This document shows, one piece after another, positions 22,070 through 33,970 of a stretch of DNA of 64,000 nt (position 1 is the stretch's first letter; every line of letters starts with the position of its first letter). The DNA lies in the NCBI GenBank assembly GCA_964019695.1, contig OZ026517.1:53871672-53935671 (forward strand), written 5' to 3'. This stretch comes from Loripinus fragilis. Taxonomy: Eukaryota; Mollusca; Bivalvia; Lucinida; Lucinidae. A program made the translations under genes and the position numbers. Below the pieces are notes generated by a model. That model ran no database searches. It was not told the origin of the DNA and saw only the letters and a list, made by a program, of their open reading frames with translations.

Positions 22070-23640
22070 TCCCCCGACCCGAAAAGGATCGGGGGATATA
22101 GCGATCAGCCTGGCGTCCGTCCGTCTGTCCGTCTGTCCGTCTGTCCGTCTGTCCGTCCGTCTGTCCGTCCGTAGACAAAAGCTTGTGCGCTCAATAACTT
22201 TTATACCCTTTGAGATATTTTGATAATATTTGGTAGGCATGTATATCGGGTCAAGACAGTGTGTCGCGTGCAAGAATGGTTGCTCTCCCTTGCTGGCCTT
22301 TTGAGTTATCTCTCTTGAATGAACTTTATAAGGGGAAGCTTGTGCGCTCAATAACTTTTATACCCTTTGAGATATTTTGATAATATTTGGTAGGCATGTA
22401 TATCGGGTCAAGACGGTGTGTCGCGTGCAAGAATGGTTGCTCTCCCTTGCTGGCCTTTTGAGTTATCTCTCTTGAATGAACTTTATAAGGGGAAGCTTGT
22501 GCGCTCAATAACTTTCATACCCTTTGAGATATTTTGATAATTTTTGGTAGGCATGTATATCGGGTCAAGACGGTGTGTCGCGTGCAAGAATGGTTACTCT
22601 CCTTTAATGGACTTTTGAGCTATCTCCCTTGAGTGAAATTTAAATTTTATAGGGGGAAGCATGTGCACTTTATAACTTTAATACCTTTTGAGATATTTTG
22701 ATAATATTTGGCATGCATGTATATCAGGTGAAGACGGTGTGTTGCGTGCAAGAATGGTTGCTCTCCTTTAATGTTTTTTGAGTTATCTCCCTTGAATGAA
22801 CTTTATAGGGGGAAGCTTGTGCGCTCAATAACTTTAATATCCTTTGAGATATTTTGATAGTATATGGTATATATGTATAATAGGTCAAGGGAGTGTCTTG
22901 CATTCAAGAATTGTTGTTCTCCCTTGCTGGACTTATAAGATATCTCCCTTGAATGAACTTTATAGGAGGAAGCTTGTGCACTCAATAACTTTAATACCCT
23001 TTGAGATATTTTTATGATCTTTGGTAGACATATATATAAGGTGAAAACGGTGTGTCACATGCAAGAATGGTTGTTCTCCCTTACAGCCCTTTGAGTTATC
23101 TCCCTTGAATGAACTTTTGTGCTCAATGACTCATATCATTTGAGATATTTTGATGATATTTAGTATACATATATATCAGGTCAAGACAGCTCCCGCTTGT
23201 TATCCTTTAGAGTTACTTCTCTTGAATGAACTTTATAGGGAAAGCTTGTGCACTCAATATCTCTTATACACTTAGAGATATTTTAATGATATTTGGTATA
23301 CATAAATATCAGGTGAAGACAGTGTATCTTGTGCAATAATGGTTGCTCCCCTAACTGTCCTTTTGAATTTTCTCCCTTGGTGTATCACCTGCAGGCATGA
23401 TTGCTTTTAAATTACAATTTAAATAAAATTGGTTATGTCTGGTCAGGAAGGTGTGTTACATGCAATTATGGTTGTCCCAGTCATATAGCTTTGAGATATT
23501 CTGGTTTGATAAAATTTGATATAGATACAGAGTGACTCAAGATGTATTACACTCAGTATTATCACATCAAATATATATACTAGGTTGGCTGCTTGTAACT
23601 GCATATCAATTACTTTTTGGTCGGGGGATTTGCCATCTCC
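22070..23640 (+). mobile_element. Pearl-like element with ~157-bp tandem repeats
   Basis: Opens with the hairpin tcccccgacccgaaaagg/atcggggga and a (CCGT/CTGT)n stretch at 22113-22172. About eight units follow, starting near 22181, 22338, 22495, 22659, 22815, 22972, 23112 and 23244. It closes at ggtcgggggat (23622), the inverse of the opening atcccccgacc, and a gccatc/gatggc hairpin. The first three units are nearly identical and later ones drift. Minus-strand frames beginning MSAQAS are the repeat read backwards, not genes. Confidence 0.8.
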
Positions 23641-25157
23641 TCTGATGGCTATTTTTAGGCTTTTTTATATACTTTTTTGCTGTAGACAAAATAATATTGA
23701 CAGACCAATAGTATCTGCATCTTCACAACAAAATATTTAATTCCCCCTCCGTCATAAATAACAAAAAAATACCGTTAAGAGCTACTTCACCTGTGGGACT
23801 AAGGGTAGCTGGGCTATAATTTTACAGCAGCATCTTCACGGCATTGCCGTTTACATTCCTTCCCAAAGCCGGGAATTGATTGACGCTTTTAGCATTGATA
23901 TGAACGTGAAACAGTCCCGAAGAGCTTCGCATATGTATATACATGTACCAGCGACAATCTGACCCGCAATACTTTGTCTGGACAGACATGGAACCTTCCA
24001 AACTGTTAACCAGTCGGTTTTGCAGCTCTGTGTGGAGGCGCCATTCAACCCAACGTATGTAACCATGCCCATCATGTATCCATGCCCCAATCGGCGGGAA
24101 CACGATTCTAGTAAAGCGTGTTTGCTGCCTTAGTTCATTCTTGTTAGTTTAGTGTATAGTGGAATACACCATCTCCTCAAGTCCTATTTCTCAGCTGTTT
24201 AGTTTGGAATGACAGTGCACTTGTTACTATGAACACGGTAATTATATATTTTAAGCATCATAAAGAAACTCCATAATATATTGCAAAGCTACAACAATCC
24301 TTCAAATAAATAAAATGCAGGAAGAGGCTGACATGGTACGCATGCTTGTAAGTTTCTACACACCAAACAGCTGAACGGCTGCTTCATGGTTGTGCACAAC
24401 TGGTGCGAAACAATGTACATAAAGCATTATTTGCTAGGCATGCAGAGGGATGGTCCTCTCCTGGGGAAAATAAAGTGTTAATAAAATAAAAAAGAGTTTG
24501 GGGTGGAGGGGTGAATGACATGGGAATTGGAAATATTTACATGATATGACCATAGCTACTACACTTGCCAAAGCTTTGCAAATCTCTTCTGGTTGAACCA
24601 CGGCACCAAAAGGAAATGGACCAGCAATTTTAACTAAAAACAATTGTTAAATTGACAATCCTTATATGCCCAGTGTGTGTTTAAATTAACTAGGAATATT
24701 GTAAGCACTTTCGGAAAGCATATGCAAATTAATAACAAAGCATCTTTTCTCGATGTTTAACATGTGTTAACAAAAGATATTGGAGCGTGTGACTTTTTAT
24801 TTTAGGATATCCTTAGTGTACATGCAAAAAGAAAATGCTGCCGTAGTGACAAAATGTCTTAAAATTCAGCATGTGCCCTCCAATTTGAGGAATTGTGCAA
24901 GCTATTCAAAATTGCATGATGGTTGTGTTTCTTTATGTACTGAGTATATACGCAATACAAAATCAGCATTACACAATGCACGCATGTACCAGGACGTCAA
25001 AAGCATTTAAAGTACATTCACGTGACATAATTATTTGCCACTTTGTGATGTCGCAGTTTAAAACAGTGCACTTCCAGATTTTTTTCAAAAATTATTATGT
25101 CGAAGTTAATGGGTGCATTTTTACAAAACCTACACGGATGAAAAGCAAATAGAAAAT
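23641..25157. other. Interior of the 6-kb element, no recognised gene
   Basis: A 93-codon minus frame at 23822-24103 (ending with VNGNAVKMLL) and short plus frames at 24780-25152 are open, but I recognise no domain and see no splice context. They may be remnants of an old element-encoded protein. Confidence 0.4.
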
Positions 25158-25575
25158 AGGCCAAAAAAAATTAATCATTAGATTCTCAAGCACTTTTTGA
25201 AAAAAACTGATGCAGGAGGCAGATTTTTATTTTATTTTTTATTTCCTCAAAAACAGATGCGGGACGCAGGTTTGTTGTTTTATTTCCTCAAAAACAGACG
25301 AGGCATGTATTTACATGAGCCGTTATACTCTCCGACAATGTTCCATGGGAGGTGTACTACGGGTACGGCCCCTGATGATATTTGGACCGATACAAGAGCC
25401 ATGTATGAGGAATATTAAATATTGGATGAACATGGACGAAACGAAATAACTAATTTTTTTAATGCGGATTTTTTCTTTTTCTTCTTTTTTTGGTTTAAAA
25501 AAATTGGTGATGCGGGGACTTTGAGGACAATGCGGCGGTGCTTGAGAATCTAATGTATTTTTTTTCTTGGCCATA
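25158..25575 (+). mobile_element. MITE with attagattctcaagcac inverted ends
   Basis: Perfect 17-bp inverted repeats at 25177-25193 and 25538-25554 extend outward through ggccaa and A/T runs. Inside, two direct copies of tttatttcctcaaaaacag occur about 40 bp apart. It is nested in the 6-kb element. Confidence 0.65.
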
Positions 25576-27124
25576 GCAATATACAATTAAATATTAAAAT
25601 AATTACGCTTTTGATTCTCAAGGAGAACGCGTTTAAAGTGGGCGTAAATTTTCAAATATCACGATTCCCATTGACGCTGACGTTAACGTCATCGAAAAAA
25701 TGAAAATTTAATTTGTCTTTGTGTATAAATGACTACCATGCAAAAACACTAGACACCAGGAAGCTACAATAAATATGTTTATTGTTTTTAATTTGCTTTC
25801 ATTTAGTACTTTTTTCATGATTGAAACTTCTATAGTTTTGCGACAATATTTTTTGCAAAAAATCTGGAAATACACTTATTTAAACGGCGACGTCACAAGT
25901 AGGCGAAAACTTATGTCCCGTGACTGTAAATGCAAAGTTTCAAACGTATATGTGAAGGTTTTTTTTATAAACACTTATCACATGCTTATAGTATGCAAGT
26001 TCAAACTTGTGTATAAGTGCAAAACATAAAATAGTGACAAAATAAATTTGAGAATCATATTAAGATCCCATGCACATACCAACGACATTGGTAGCAGTCG
26101 ATAGTCACGACTAAAAATGTGACTGAACCTGAAATCAATGTGACTGAATATTGTATAAACCACTTGCGCATCTGTATGATCTGTAAGCAATGGCAAGTTT
26201 CAAACCTATCTATACACTTAAACTGTAGGAGGAGCTGCACACACATGACACCCGAGCAGAACCACAAACCACAAACAACACACCACTTATACTATGCTCA
26301 TCACTTTCTCTGAAAGGCGGGCGACAATAAACAATATACAGGCAGAAAGCTGGTTGAAATAGCATAACAATGTATACATGTTCTAATATTTGCTAAATTC
26401 AACTGATAATGTAGTAAATGTACACATGTTTGAGAAAACAAAATTTTCTTTTACGTCATGGCTGTGCGACGTTCCCGTTGAAGTCAACGAAAAATCAGTT
26501 TTTCAGTATTTCGCAGTTTTACTATAATTATCATTTTTTCATGAAGTCAGAGACCTTGGCTAATTAGTAAATTTTGTTTATTGCGTTTTTCAATTTCTTT
26601 TTCAATGGTATCCTTTTTATCAAGTTTGATGCATTAACAGCGAGGATTTTTTTAAACAACACATGAAATATGTCAGTGTGAATTTTTTTTTGTTTTTGTT
26701 TTTTTTTTAAGTTGACTAAGTTTTGACACTATAGTGTAGCTGAAGGCTAGAAAAAATATCTGGTGCGAAATTTGAAGAAGAAATAGAGGAGGAAGAATGA
26801 GAGGAATAATAAATAGAAGAAGTGAAAAGAAAATTGATTACAACAAATACATTGTAACATCCTTTTGCAATATTTTATAACACATGTTAATCTACTGGAT
26901 TTTATGATGTACATGTAATGTTACAATAACGTCAATAGAAAGTTTGTGACGCTTCAGGGCGGTACCCATCTTCTTTGGACATTTTGAGACCCAAAATGAT
27001 CAAGAACACACCAACATGTTGATATTTCTTGATGCGTCATAAAATTCTCTAATCATAAAGCGGAAAAAGTGAATTTCACTATATGACACCCAACTCGTCC
27101 CTTTTCGCATGACGGGTCACAAAT

Positions 27125-28080
27125 ATTTGGCAGGATACGTATTTATTAGAATTTCAGTGTGTATCATGTACGAAAAACAAATAAGAATTACGCATTTAAT
27201 GTTTTCCAGTGTGTAATGTCCGAAATGTTATATTTTGTTTCTTGTTTACACGATAGGAAAAAGGTAGATGAAATCTGATTTGTTTTTCGGGCATGTTCGT
27301 TTTATTACGGATGTAAAGCAAATCTTCGTAACTGCATTTTAAATATAGATCAGTTAGAAATGAAGCACTCGTAAGTCTCCGGCGCATCAATAGTGTAGCT
27401 TGTGGAGACAATGGGAAACCACTGAGGATGCTGTAAACCACCAAGGATGCTGTGTGTTTTACTTTCGGTTTCACACCACACTGTCCATAGAAAGTCATAA
27501 AAATCAAGCCATCCTAGCACACTTGCTTTCTTTCAAGAAGGAACAATATTTTCTGTAAAACATCTCTGAAATCCAGCCGCTTTTCTTAAAAGAAAAGTGA
27601 TCAGGAGACCTGTGTTGCGAGAATCCAATACACAAAATCCAAACAAGTATTGGCGTATGTAAAAAGCGGTCCTATTTATCTAGCACCTAGTTCCTGAAGA
27701 TTCTACATTTTGATGACTTCCACACAACCCTCACACACCCACCCATCCCCCTCCCAAAGCATATAATTTAGGGACTCATAATGCTCCAATTGGCACGATT
27801 TATTCCAAAAATTCTTCATCTCCCACACCCCACCCCCATCCCCATTGCGGCTAAGTTGTACTCCTGCAAAACCCAAAACCTACTCTGCCAAAGAGAAATT
27901 CATTATCTTACTGTTTACTATCTTGTTAATGAATAGCCTAGGAAAAGAAACAGTAAGCCCAGGTTCAATTTAAACAGCGTTGAAATAACTTTGTCATTTC
28001 TTGGTGTATGTTTTTTTTAAGACAAACAATCAGTGCTTCTAAAAATTTCTCGTTACTACTTTTTTAAAAAATGAATAAGT
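27125..28080. other. Unassigned intergenic DNA
   Basis: A 103-codon minus frame at 27196-27507 (with LLMRRRLTSASFLTDLYLK) is the longest open stretch, but it has no recognised domain or splice partners. C-rich patches lie at 27740-27770 and 27815-27845. Confidence 0.4.
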
Positions 28081-28084
28081 ACTG

Positions 28085-28150
28085 TACTCTTTTGAAAATA
28101 AAGCTTATCTAAAGCCCTGGTACCCATTTAGGGGTTTTCCAGCTGCAAAG
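28085..28150 (-). repeat. Family F fragment
   Basis: aaagcttatctaaagccctg, then gtacccatttagggg, is the inverse of the right part of the 21030 copy and the left part of the 14998 copy. Confidence 0.5.
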
Positions 28151-28384
28151 GGTTAATCTGAAATTCAGATCAAGCAAAATGAAATGGTATAGAGGATGAC
28201 AGCTTGCTGGACCGGTAGGAGATGGTACAATACATGTACATGTAATAAAGCAGCTTTTGCCAAAGGGATCAGTCCTTTCTACAAGATTGTGGGGCCATAT
28301 CAATAAGTCAAAACTCACCAGGTCATCAGATACTAGGTAGCTCCCAACATTGTAGTTATTAGACATAGTGTACAAAGGTTTAGA

Positions 28385-28474
28385 TTAACGAAAATTTTGA
28401 GCGTAAAGTTGTAAATATTTTCTTATCCATAGTGTTAACATATGTTTTGGGTGCTCAAAAGAACCGTCTCATTG
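28385..28474 (+). mobile_element. Foldback repeat, family C, copy 4, broken in mid-hairpin
   Basis: The left flank and left arm (ctcaaaagaaccgtctcatt) are present. The sequence then switches to a ttttttcttcaggtcaggg stretch, so the right arm is missing or displaced. Confidence 0.7.
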
Positions 28475-28475
28475 T

Positions 28476-28590
28476 TTTTTCTTCAGGTCAGGGAAAAGTC
28501 AGGGAATTCTGTAAAATGGTCATGGAAATTAGAAAATCTTCAAAAGTCAGGGAAAAGTCAGGGAATTTTGAAATCATGTTTGGTTAAACC
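28476..28590 (+). repeat. gtcagggaaaagtcaggg repeat, copy 1
   Basis: Two direct copies of gtcagggaaaagtcagggaa lie about 65 bp apart. The motif recurs in the same orientation at 29470-29545. Confidence 0.6.
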
Positions 28591-28849
28591 CTCAAAAATT
28601 AAACAAACAAATATGAGATGATGATTTTAATAGTGTTAGGGTGAATATAATATGCAATCCGGTTGTTCTAATATATATGTATTGTTTGGCTATGAACTGT
28701 TATTATAATCTAAAACCTAATTTTTGGTCACATTGTTTTAACTCACCTGAGTTAAAGGCTCAAGTTAGATATGATAATGAGTATATTGATGGTCTGTTGT
28801 TGTTGCCTGCTTCCATTTTCAAAGGAGTATAGTTCTGATCAAATTTAAT

Positions 28850-29215
28850 GTAAAACACATACCGTAGCTAGGGGAAAGGCTGCCATGGGTAACATAAAGC
28901 TCCCATAGACTTATAATGGGACAACTTTAAAAATCTTCTCTGGAGTGGCTGAAGCCATAAGCCCCACAGCTTGTTGATTTAATTTGTAGCAATATCTAGT
29001 GGTCTCCTGCCAATCAAGCCCCTGGGGTCCAAACTGGCCACACCCTGGGGCCATTATCTTATGTTGACTATGAATGAAAAAAAAACAACTCTTAAAACCA
29101 TGAGGCCCACAGCTTATAAATTAAGCACATGTAGCAATATTTAGTGATCCCCTACATAAATCTTGCCAACCATGTCCCTGGGGTCCAAATTGGCCATGTC
29201 CTGGGGGGTCGTTTG
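28850..29215 (+). repeat. Two degenerate ~170-bp units
   Basis: Each unit holds gcccacagctt(g/a)t, gtagcaatat(c/t)tagtg and cctggggtccaaa(c/t)tgg. The layout recalls the units of the 16.4-kb element but the sequence has drifted. Confidence 0.55.
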
Positions 29216-29469
29216 CTCCCATTTACACCTGGCAATTCCCCAAACAGCTCAAGTAAGCTGTATAACATATTAACAAAATATCCTACACAACACAAAGTTA
29301 TGTAATGTTCTTTTCTGACACGCTTGCTTCCTTTTGTGTGTCTTTTTGATTTAATCACATATTTCTGATGTAAAACTCATACATTTTAAGGATTTAGTTT
29401 GATTTATGTCAGTATTTATAAAATGCGGGCGTATCAGATGACTGGAAGGGGAGGAGGCGTGCGGGAAAG

Positions 29470-29560
29470 CGCGGTAAAATGGTCAGGGAAAAATGAATTT
29501 TTGTCAGGGAAAAGTCAGTGAAAAGTCAGGAAATTTCATTTCAGACAAAGAGTGGGCACC
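29470..29560 (+). repeat. gtcagggaaaagtcaggg repeat, copy 2
   Basis: Contains taaaatggtcagggaaaaa and gtcagggaaaagtcagtgaa and then aaagagtgggcaccc, a junction also seen at 4120. Confidence 0.5.
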
Positions 29561-29814
29561 CTGAGTGTAGATTCAGATCAGCTGGCTTGACAATGCTAGC
29601 TGATCAGGATTCCCACTGTTTGCCATCCACACCACTGGATTGACTGGAAATCTGAAATTCATTTAGCATAAACTTCACTTAACCCTTTGAAAACTAATGG
29701 ATTCCTCTTCCTTCCAGTTTGATACAATAAACTTGGACAGTCCATTGTACATATATAGGGGTGCCAGGTTATAATTAAAAAAAATACTGGTGTTCTTTTG
29801 TCTGAAGATCCTGT

Positions 29815-29930
29815 TTACCTTTACAAACAGTGTAGACCCTGATGAAATGAAGCATTCTGCTGCATTTCATCTGTGTCTTCACTGTTTGCAAAAGTACCTC
29901 GTTTATGGGGTTTCCCGATATAACATAGGG
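29815..29930 (+). repeat. Family F palindromic repeat
   Basis: acaaacagtgtagaccctga and its complement tgtgtcttcactgtttgc flank a gcattctgctgc centre. It ends gtacctcgtttatggggttt. Confidence 0.65.
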
Positions 29931-30022
29931 TTAAAGTACTCTGTGTGCTCATCTATAGAAAATTGGAAATCAGCAGACGAAAAAAAAAAACATGCAAAAT
30001 TACCCAGCATGCAGAATTAAGG

Positions 30023-30212
30023 GAGCACAGTGGCTCAGTGGTAGAGTGCTTGACTCAAGAACGAGGGGCCGCGGGTTCGAGCCTCAGCGGCGTCGCTGTG
30101 TTGTGTCCTTGAGCAAGACACATTTATCCTTGCTTAGTACTGGTAAAACCCAGGAAGACATGTCCCGACATAACTGAAAGATTGTTGAATGGGACATGAA
30201 TAATCAAATCCC
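30023..30212 (+). mobile_element. SINE-1, complete copy
   Basis: The tRNA-like head has A-box tggctcagtggtagagtg and B-box gggttcgagcctc, followed by the gagcaagacacatttatcc body, tgaaagattgttg and an A-rich tail. Flanks gaattaa and gagttaa are a likely short, imperfect duplication in the end of a family D repeat (29940-30007). Confidence 0.85.
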
Positions 30213-30583
30213 AAAAAGAGTTAAAAGTGCTAATCTGGATTGGCTCAGATAACAGATTTAGTGCAATATTTCTTTGTTTCAAGCCAAAATATGGTTCAAT
30301 TTTGCTGGCATGCAATTTGCACCAGTACCAGCAGATGTATGATGTAAACAGTTAGGCAAACTATGTAAACACTAATAACCACTTGCTTGTGTAACGCGAT
30401 GTCTGATTGGATTATAAGTCAAAAATTTGCAACAGTATATCCTGTGATAAACTGTCAGAAATAGTTTTGAGTTGATTTATTACATCACTTTTTGTGGCAT
30501 GATCTGAACTTTTTGCTGCTTGCAAGGCTCCAATTCTTGACAAAACTGCAGAAGTGCATTAAAATCGGGATAACCATATTCAA

Positions 30584-30699
30584 AAATTTCATTTGAGGAG
30601 GATCAGAAATCAGTTTTATGGCTCTGTGTGTTTCTCTGTAAAACTAAATTTCTGACCGTATATTGTATATCCGATGATATACCTCCTCAAATGAAATTT
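30584..30699 (+). repeat. Inverted repeat, 18-bp arms
   Basis: aaatttcatttgaggagg at 30584-30601 and its exact complement at 30682-30699. Possibly a small MITE. Confidence 0.6.
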
Positions 30700-31248
30700 A
30701 GAATACAGTTAGGCTTAGCCAGTAATTAAAGTACTCAGTGATTACACAAGAGCATGATTGTGGGCTTATTAGGTTAAATGCAGTATTTGGTCCAGTAAAT
30801 GGGATTTTAGTACTTGTCACTTAGATTACCAGTACGGCTCAGATGAGCCTGCTCATATGCGCAGTCTCATCATAGCCTTCAAGGGCATTCACTGCTTGCA
30901 CACACAAATTGGGGACATAGCTGAAGGCTTAATTAGGCCAAAATAAAGACATTTAGTCTCACTAGATACAATGTATTTGAGCAGGGATGTATAACGAATA
31001 AACCTACAGCTTTATGTGTTTCACCCATATAAGCCTATAGTGTCCTTTATGTGGGATATATGACCCTGACCAGATGCTGTAAAATATGGCATCTGGTCTG
31101 GGTCTTCTAAAATTTGGAAAAAATGAAAGAATACTATCAAACCTCCCTAACATTGGAAATGGGCTCATCATACTGATAAGGGTAGGCAAGTCCATTTAGC
31201 TTAAATGGGTTAACTTTCTCATTTGTTTTTGACTTTTCTACTTTTCAG

Positions 31249-31486
31249 GCTATACACATGATTTAGTCAAGCAGAGATACGGAGACCATTAAAGAGGAGC
31301 AGCTTCATAAAATATCCAGTCTTGTACATGGAAATATCCAGCCTTTTAATGAGGGTTTTCAATGGTACATGCATTAGGGACCATGATTGCCAGGAAGTCA
31401 TCCTAAAAATTTGCTTTAATTGATGAAATTCATATCTGCATATACTATGCTTATTTTCTGGAGGTTATTTGGTGGTATGAAGAACC
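31249..31486 (+). other. Gene 2 5'UTR exon (5' part) with upstream ORFs
   Basis: A strong acceptor (tttttgacttttctacttttcag) precedes 31249, so an upstream non-coding exon probably exists, but I could not place it. The leader contains several ATGs before the main start. One at 31258 is followed immediately by a stop (ATG ATT TAG), and one at 31328 opens a 31-codon frame closing at 31423, in frame with but separated from the main CDS by stops. Confidence 0.5.
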
Positions 31487-33421
31487 ATGAGTGCAAAGAA
31501 ATCTGAAGAATTTGCTTCAATAGATGAAAGTCCAGTGAAAAGTAGGTCTATAGATACAGACCTTGCTCGTGAAAACCTTAAGAAACTACAGGATCATTGG
31601 AATCAGCAATTTTCAAATGTTCCCTGTGTTGGTGCGGCAAATAGTGTAGAGGTAGGAGGGGGGCAAATTTACCCTTTACCACCAGGCAGACATTTAATTG
31701 AACGATTACCATCTAATACATCTATTAAAGATGATGATCTGTTTCGAGGAGAGTCTGATTCAGAGCAAGGTGATAATGTAAGTAATGTTAATGATCAGGA
31801 AGGTGCATTTGGTGAGGTGAACACAGGTGGATGTCAGGTTCTTTACAGTAGGACAGATACACATAAAAGTGATGACTCAGCAGAAGCTAGAAATGACATA
31901 ACTGATGTGTTCGAAAGCTTAAACATTTCTGGAGGTGCTACCGCAAATCTTCCAAATTTTGGTGAAATAGGCTTTAGGACCTCCAGGTCCTCCATCTCGA
32001 GTGAAATTGATAATGAATACAAGACCTTGGAGAACCCAGTCACCATAAGTGACTCAGTGTCCAGATATATTAAAACTGAACATGGAGGTGAAGTAGAGAA
32101 TGGTGCATTGAACAAACAAGAATTATTTGATTTTAAAACCCAATACAGAAGCAGAAGAAGTCAATCTGACATTAATGAAAAACGGAGAAGATTCAGCCAG
32201 CGTGACTTTGATATAGTAGAAGAAGTTTTTGAAGAAGAATATCCCACACCAGTGAGAAAAAGTAACAGCTTACCAGACCTGATATTAAGCTCTTCTAGCA
32301 GCAGCTTGTCTCCTAAATCAATTTCTGATAGAAAGTCACCAGATGTAATCCTGGGTCCAAATGATGGTTGTATTGATTTGGAAAACCAGAGGGACAGAAA
32401 GAATCTTAAAGATAGCTTTGAAGGCAGAAGTTCATTTGATAAGCATGAAGGTTATGACATAGGAGTCAAAAAGAAGAAAACGTCATTTAGCAGGTCTGTA
32501 AGTTTTAGTGATACAACTGATTGCAGATATTATGAATCAAATGAATATGAAAATAAAGAGAAGAGTATTGAAGATGGTTGTATAGACTCAAGAACTGTTA
32601 GAAATATCCAAGCTGAAGAGAAAGACAATCAAGAATGTCCAAAGTCCCCGGCAGCTGAATCACGCAGACAGCTCTTCAGTAAGTCAAGTGGCTACCAGAC
32701 AGGAAGCAATAACAGTCGTGAATCCCATGACAATCAGTACGGTAGTTTCCAGTCTGATGCTTTTCATGACGGCTATGATTTAGAGAAGCAAACAGTGCAT
32801 GATAGAAATGTGAATGGAACAATAGAGGAAGCAGACAATTTTAATAGTGGAACAAACACTTCTAATTCTAGTAATGATACACTACTTGAGGCTGTAATTG
32901 AAGATTCAGTGAAGTATCAAAAGAACAGAAAAGAAGAAATGCCCAATAAAGAAAATGAGCAGGTCTCAGTTGAAGGGCCATCTCCCGAGCTACCGTTCCT
33001 CAGCATCATGGAAAGATCCCCTTTGTCATCATTGAATAATTACAAAATTGAATCACAAGTTACCCTGGCAACTGGTAGTGACAGTTTTACAAACATTAGA
33101 AGTGGTGATCGGAGTGATAATTCCAATGTTGATGACAACTTGCTGATGAAGCCACTGCAATCTGCCCACAGTTTCAGAAGGTCCCAGTCAACCTTGGGAC
33201 AGTCTCCATCTATGCAGGGGAGTTTAGGTAATGTACCGAAGTTAGGTCTCCTGGATGACAGTGTGGTTCTGGGACCTTCTCTTCTGGCTGCTGTGAATGA
33301 AGAGGATAGGAAGATGGAGGAACAAGTGAGAAAGAAGTACACTGCTACAGCTGGTAGTCTGGCCCACATTGATGAGGAAGGAGCCACTGCGATGGCAGGG
33401 AGAAGCTTGAGCTCATATCTG
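31487..33421 (+). CDS. Gene 2, coding exon 1: large disordered N-terminus
   Basis: 645 codons in one exon, starting MSAKKSEEFASIDESPVKSR. The ATG has A at -3 and follows an in-frame stop in the leader, so it is the first possible start. The exon ends TCATATCTG before gtgagt, leaving phase 0. The protein is rich in Ser, Asp, Glu and Asn with no membrane segment or obvious fold. Basic-Ser motifs that resemble basophilic-kinase or 14-3-3 sites recur: RTSRSS (164-169), RRSQSD (223-228), RKSNSLPD (257-264), SRSVSF (335-340) and RRSQST (564-569). Basic clusters sit at 232-235 and 328-331. Residues ~588-640 (LLDDSVVLGPSLL, then charged EEDRKMEEQVRKK) look more ordered. Antisense frames are shadows. 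The family is not recognised; the C-terminal Cys/His exons hint at a regulatory or scaffold role, which is only inference. Confidence 0.85.
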
Positions 33422-33439
33422 GTGAGTTGATAAAGGTTT

Positions 33440-33660
33440 AGATAAACACATTTTTGAGTGTTAAATTGTGAATATTTTCTTACCCTTCAGGTTTTAACAT
33501 ATGTTTTGGGTGCTCAAAAGAACCGTCTCATTGAGACGGTTCTTTTGAGTAACCACAACATAAGAACCGTCTCATTGAGACGGTTCTTTTGAGTAACCAC
33601 AACATATGTTTTGGTTGAGAAATAAGAAAAATAGTTTTTGTTACACACTCTTAACTGAAG
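33440..33660 (+). mobile_element. Foldback repeat, family C, copy 5, hairpin duplicated
   Basis: Two hairpins in tandem: 33513-33549 (perfect ctcaaaagaaccgtctca arms) and 33562-33592 (perfect, shorter). Both family flanks are present once. It starts within ~20 bp of the gene 2 exon 1 donor. Confidence 0.85.
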
Positions 33661-33812
33661 GCCTGGTTGATTCTAAATACCATATTTGACCTAATAGTTG
33701 CACATGCTGCTATAACATAAGCATAAGTGCTGACAGAACTTTAAGTTTATGGGCTGTTTGTGCTATATGAATCTCTCCTTTACAGTCAATTAAGTGCTGT
33801 TATTTCATCATT

Positions 33813-33970
33813 AACCCTTAAAGCGCCAAGAAAAAAATGCATCTGAAAATGTCGTCTCTTCTGAAGTCGTCTGCTGCAAAAACCATGTGGATCCTGATCA
33901 GCTGGCTTCACTACAAGCCAGCTGATCTGGTCCGTGGATCTACACTGTTTTCAAAAGAGGTTATAAAATT
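33813..33970 (+). repeat. Family E palindromic repeat
   Basis: taacccttaaagcgccaag, atgcatctgaaaatgtcgtc, then a palindrome with ctgatcagctggcttc and gaagccagctgatc-like arms. Related to 60168-60395 and 60797-61045. Confidence 0.65.

Larger units (their letters stand above)
21151..27120 (+). mobile_element. 6-kb element with ~33-bp inverted ends, AAAT duplication
   Basis: The left end reads GTGACCCGTCACGCAAAAAG; the inverse of the right end reads GTGACCCGTCATGCGAAAAG. Similarity continues through acgagttgggtg, about 33 bp with three mismatches. AAAT flanks both sides (21147-21150, 27121-27124). The interior has a pearl-like array (22070-23640), an inner MITE (25160-25573) and several cgacgtca motifs. 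No intact transposase frame is evident. Class not assigned; a 4-bp duplication fits several superfamilies. Confidence 0.7.

Noticed and set aside
22067..22985. Three similar minus-strand proteins beginning MSAQAS as a small gene family
   Set aside because: They follow the 157-bp tandem unit exactly and stop where units diverge. They are repeat read-through.
23822..24103. Two overlapping minus-strand frames as a transposase of the 6-kb element
   Set aside because: No catalytic motif (DDE/DDD) or zinc-binding pattern could be recognised, so it is left as unassigned.
30023..30110. Functional tRNA gene
   Set aside because: A- and B-box motifs are present but the fold does not complete a cloverleaf and a SINE body and tail follow. 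The same head recurs in seven or more copies.
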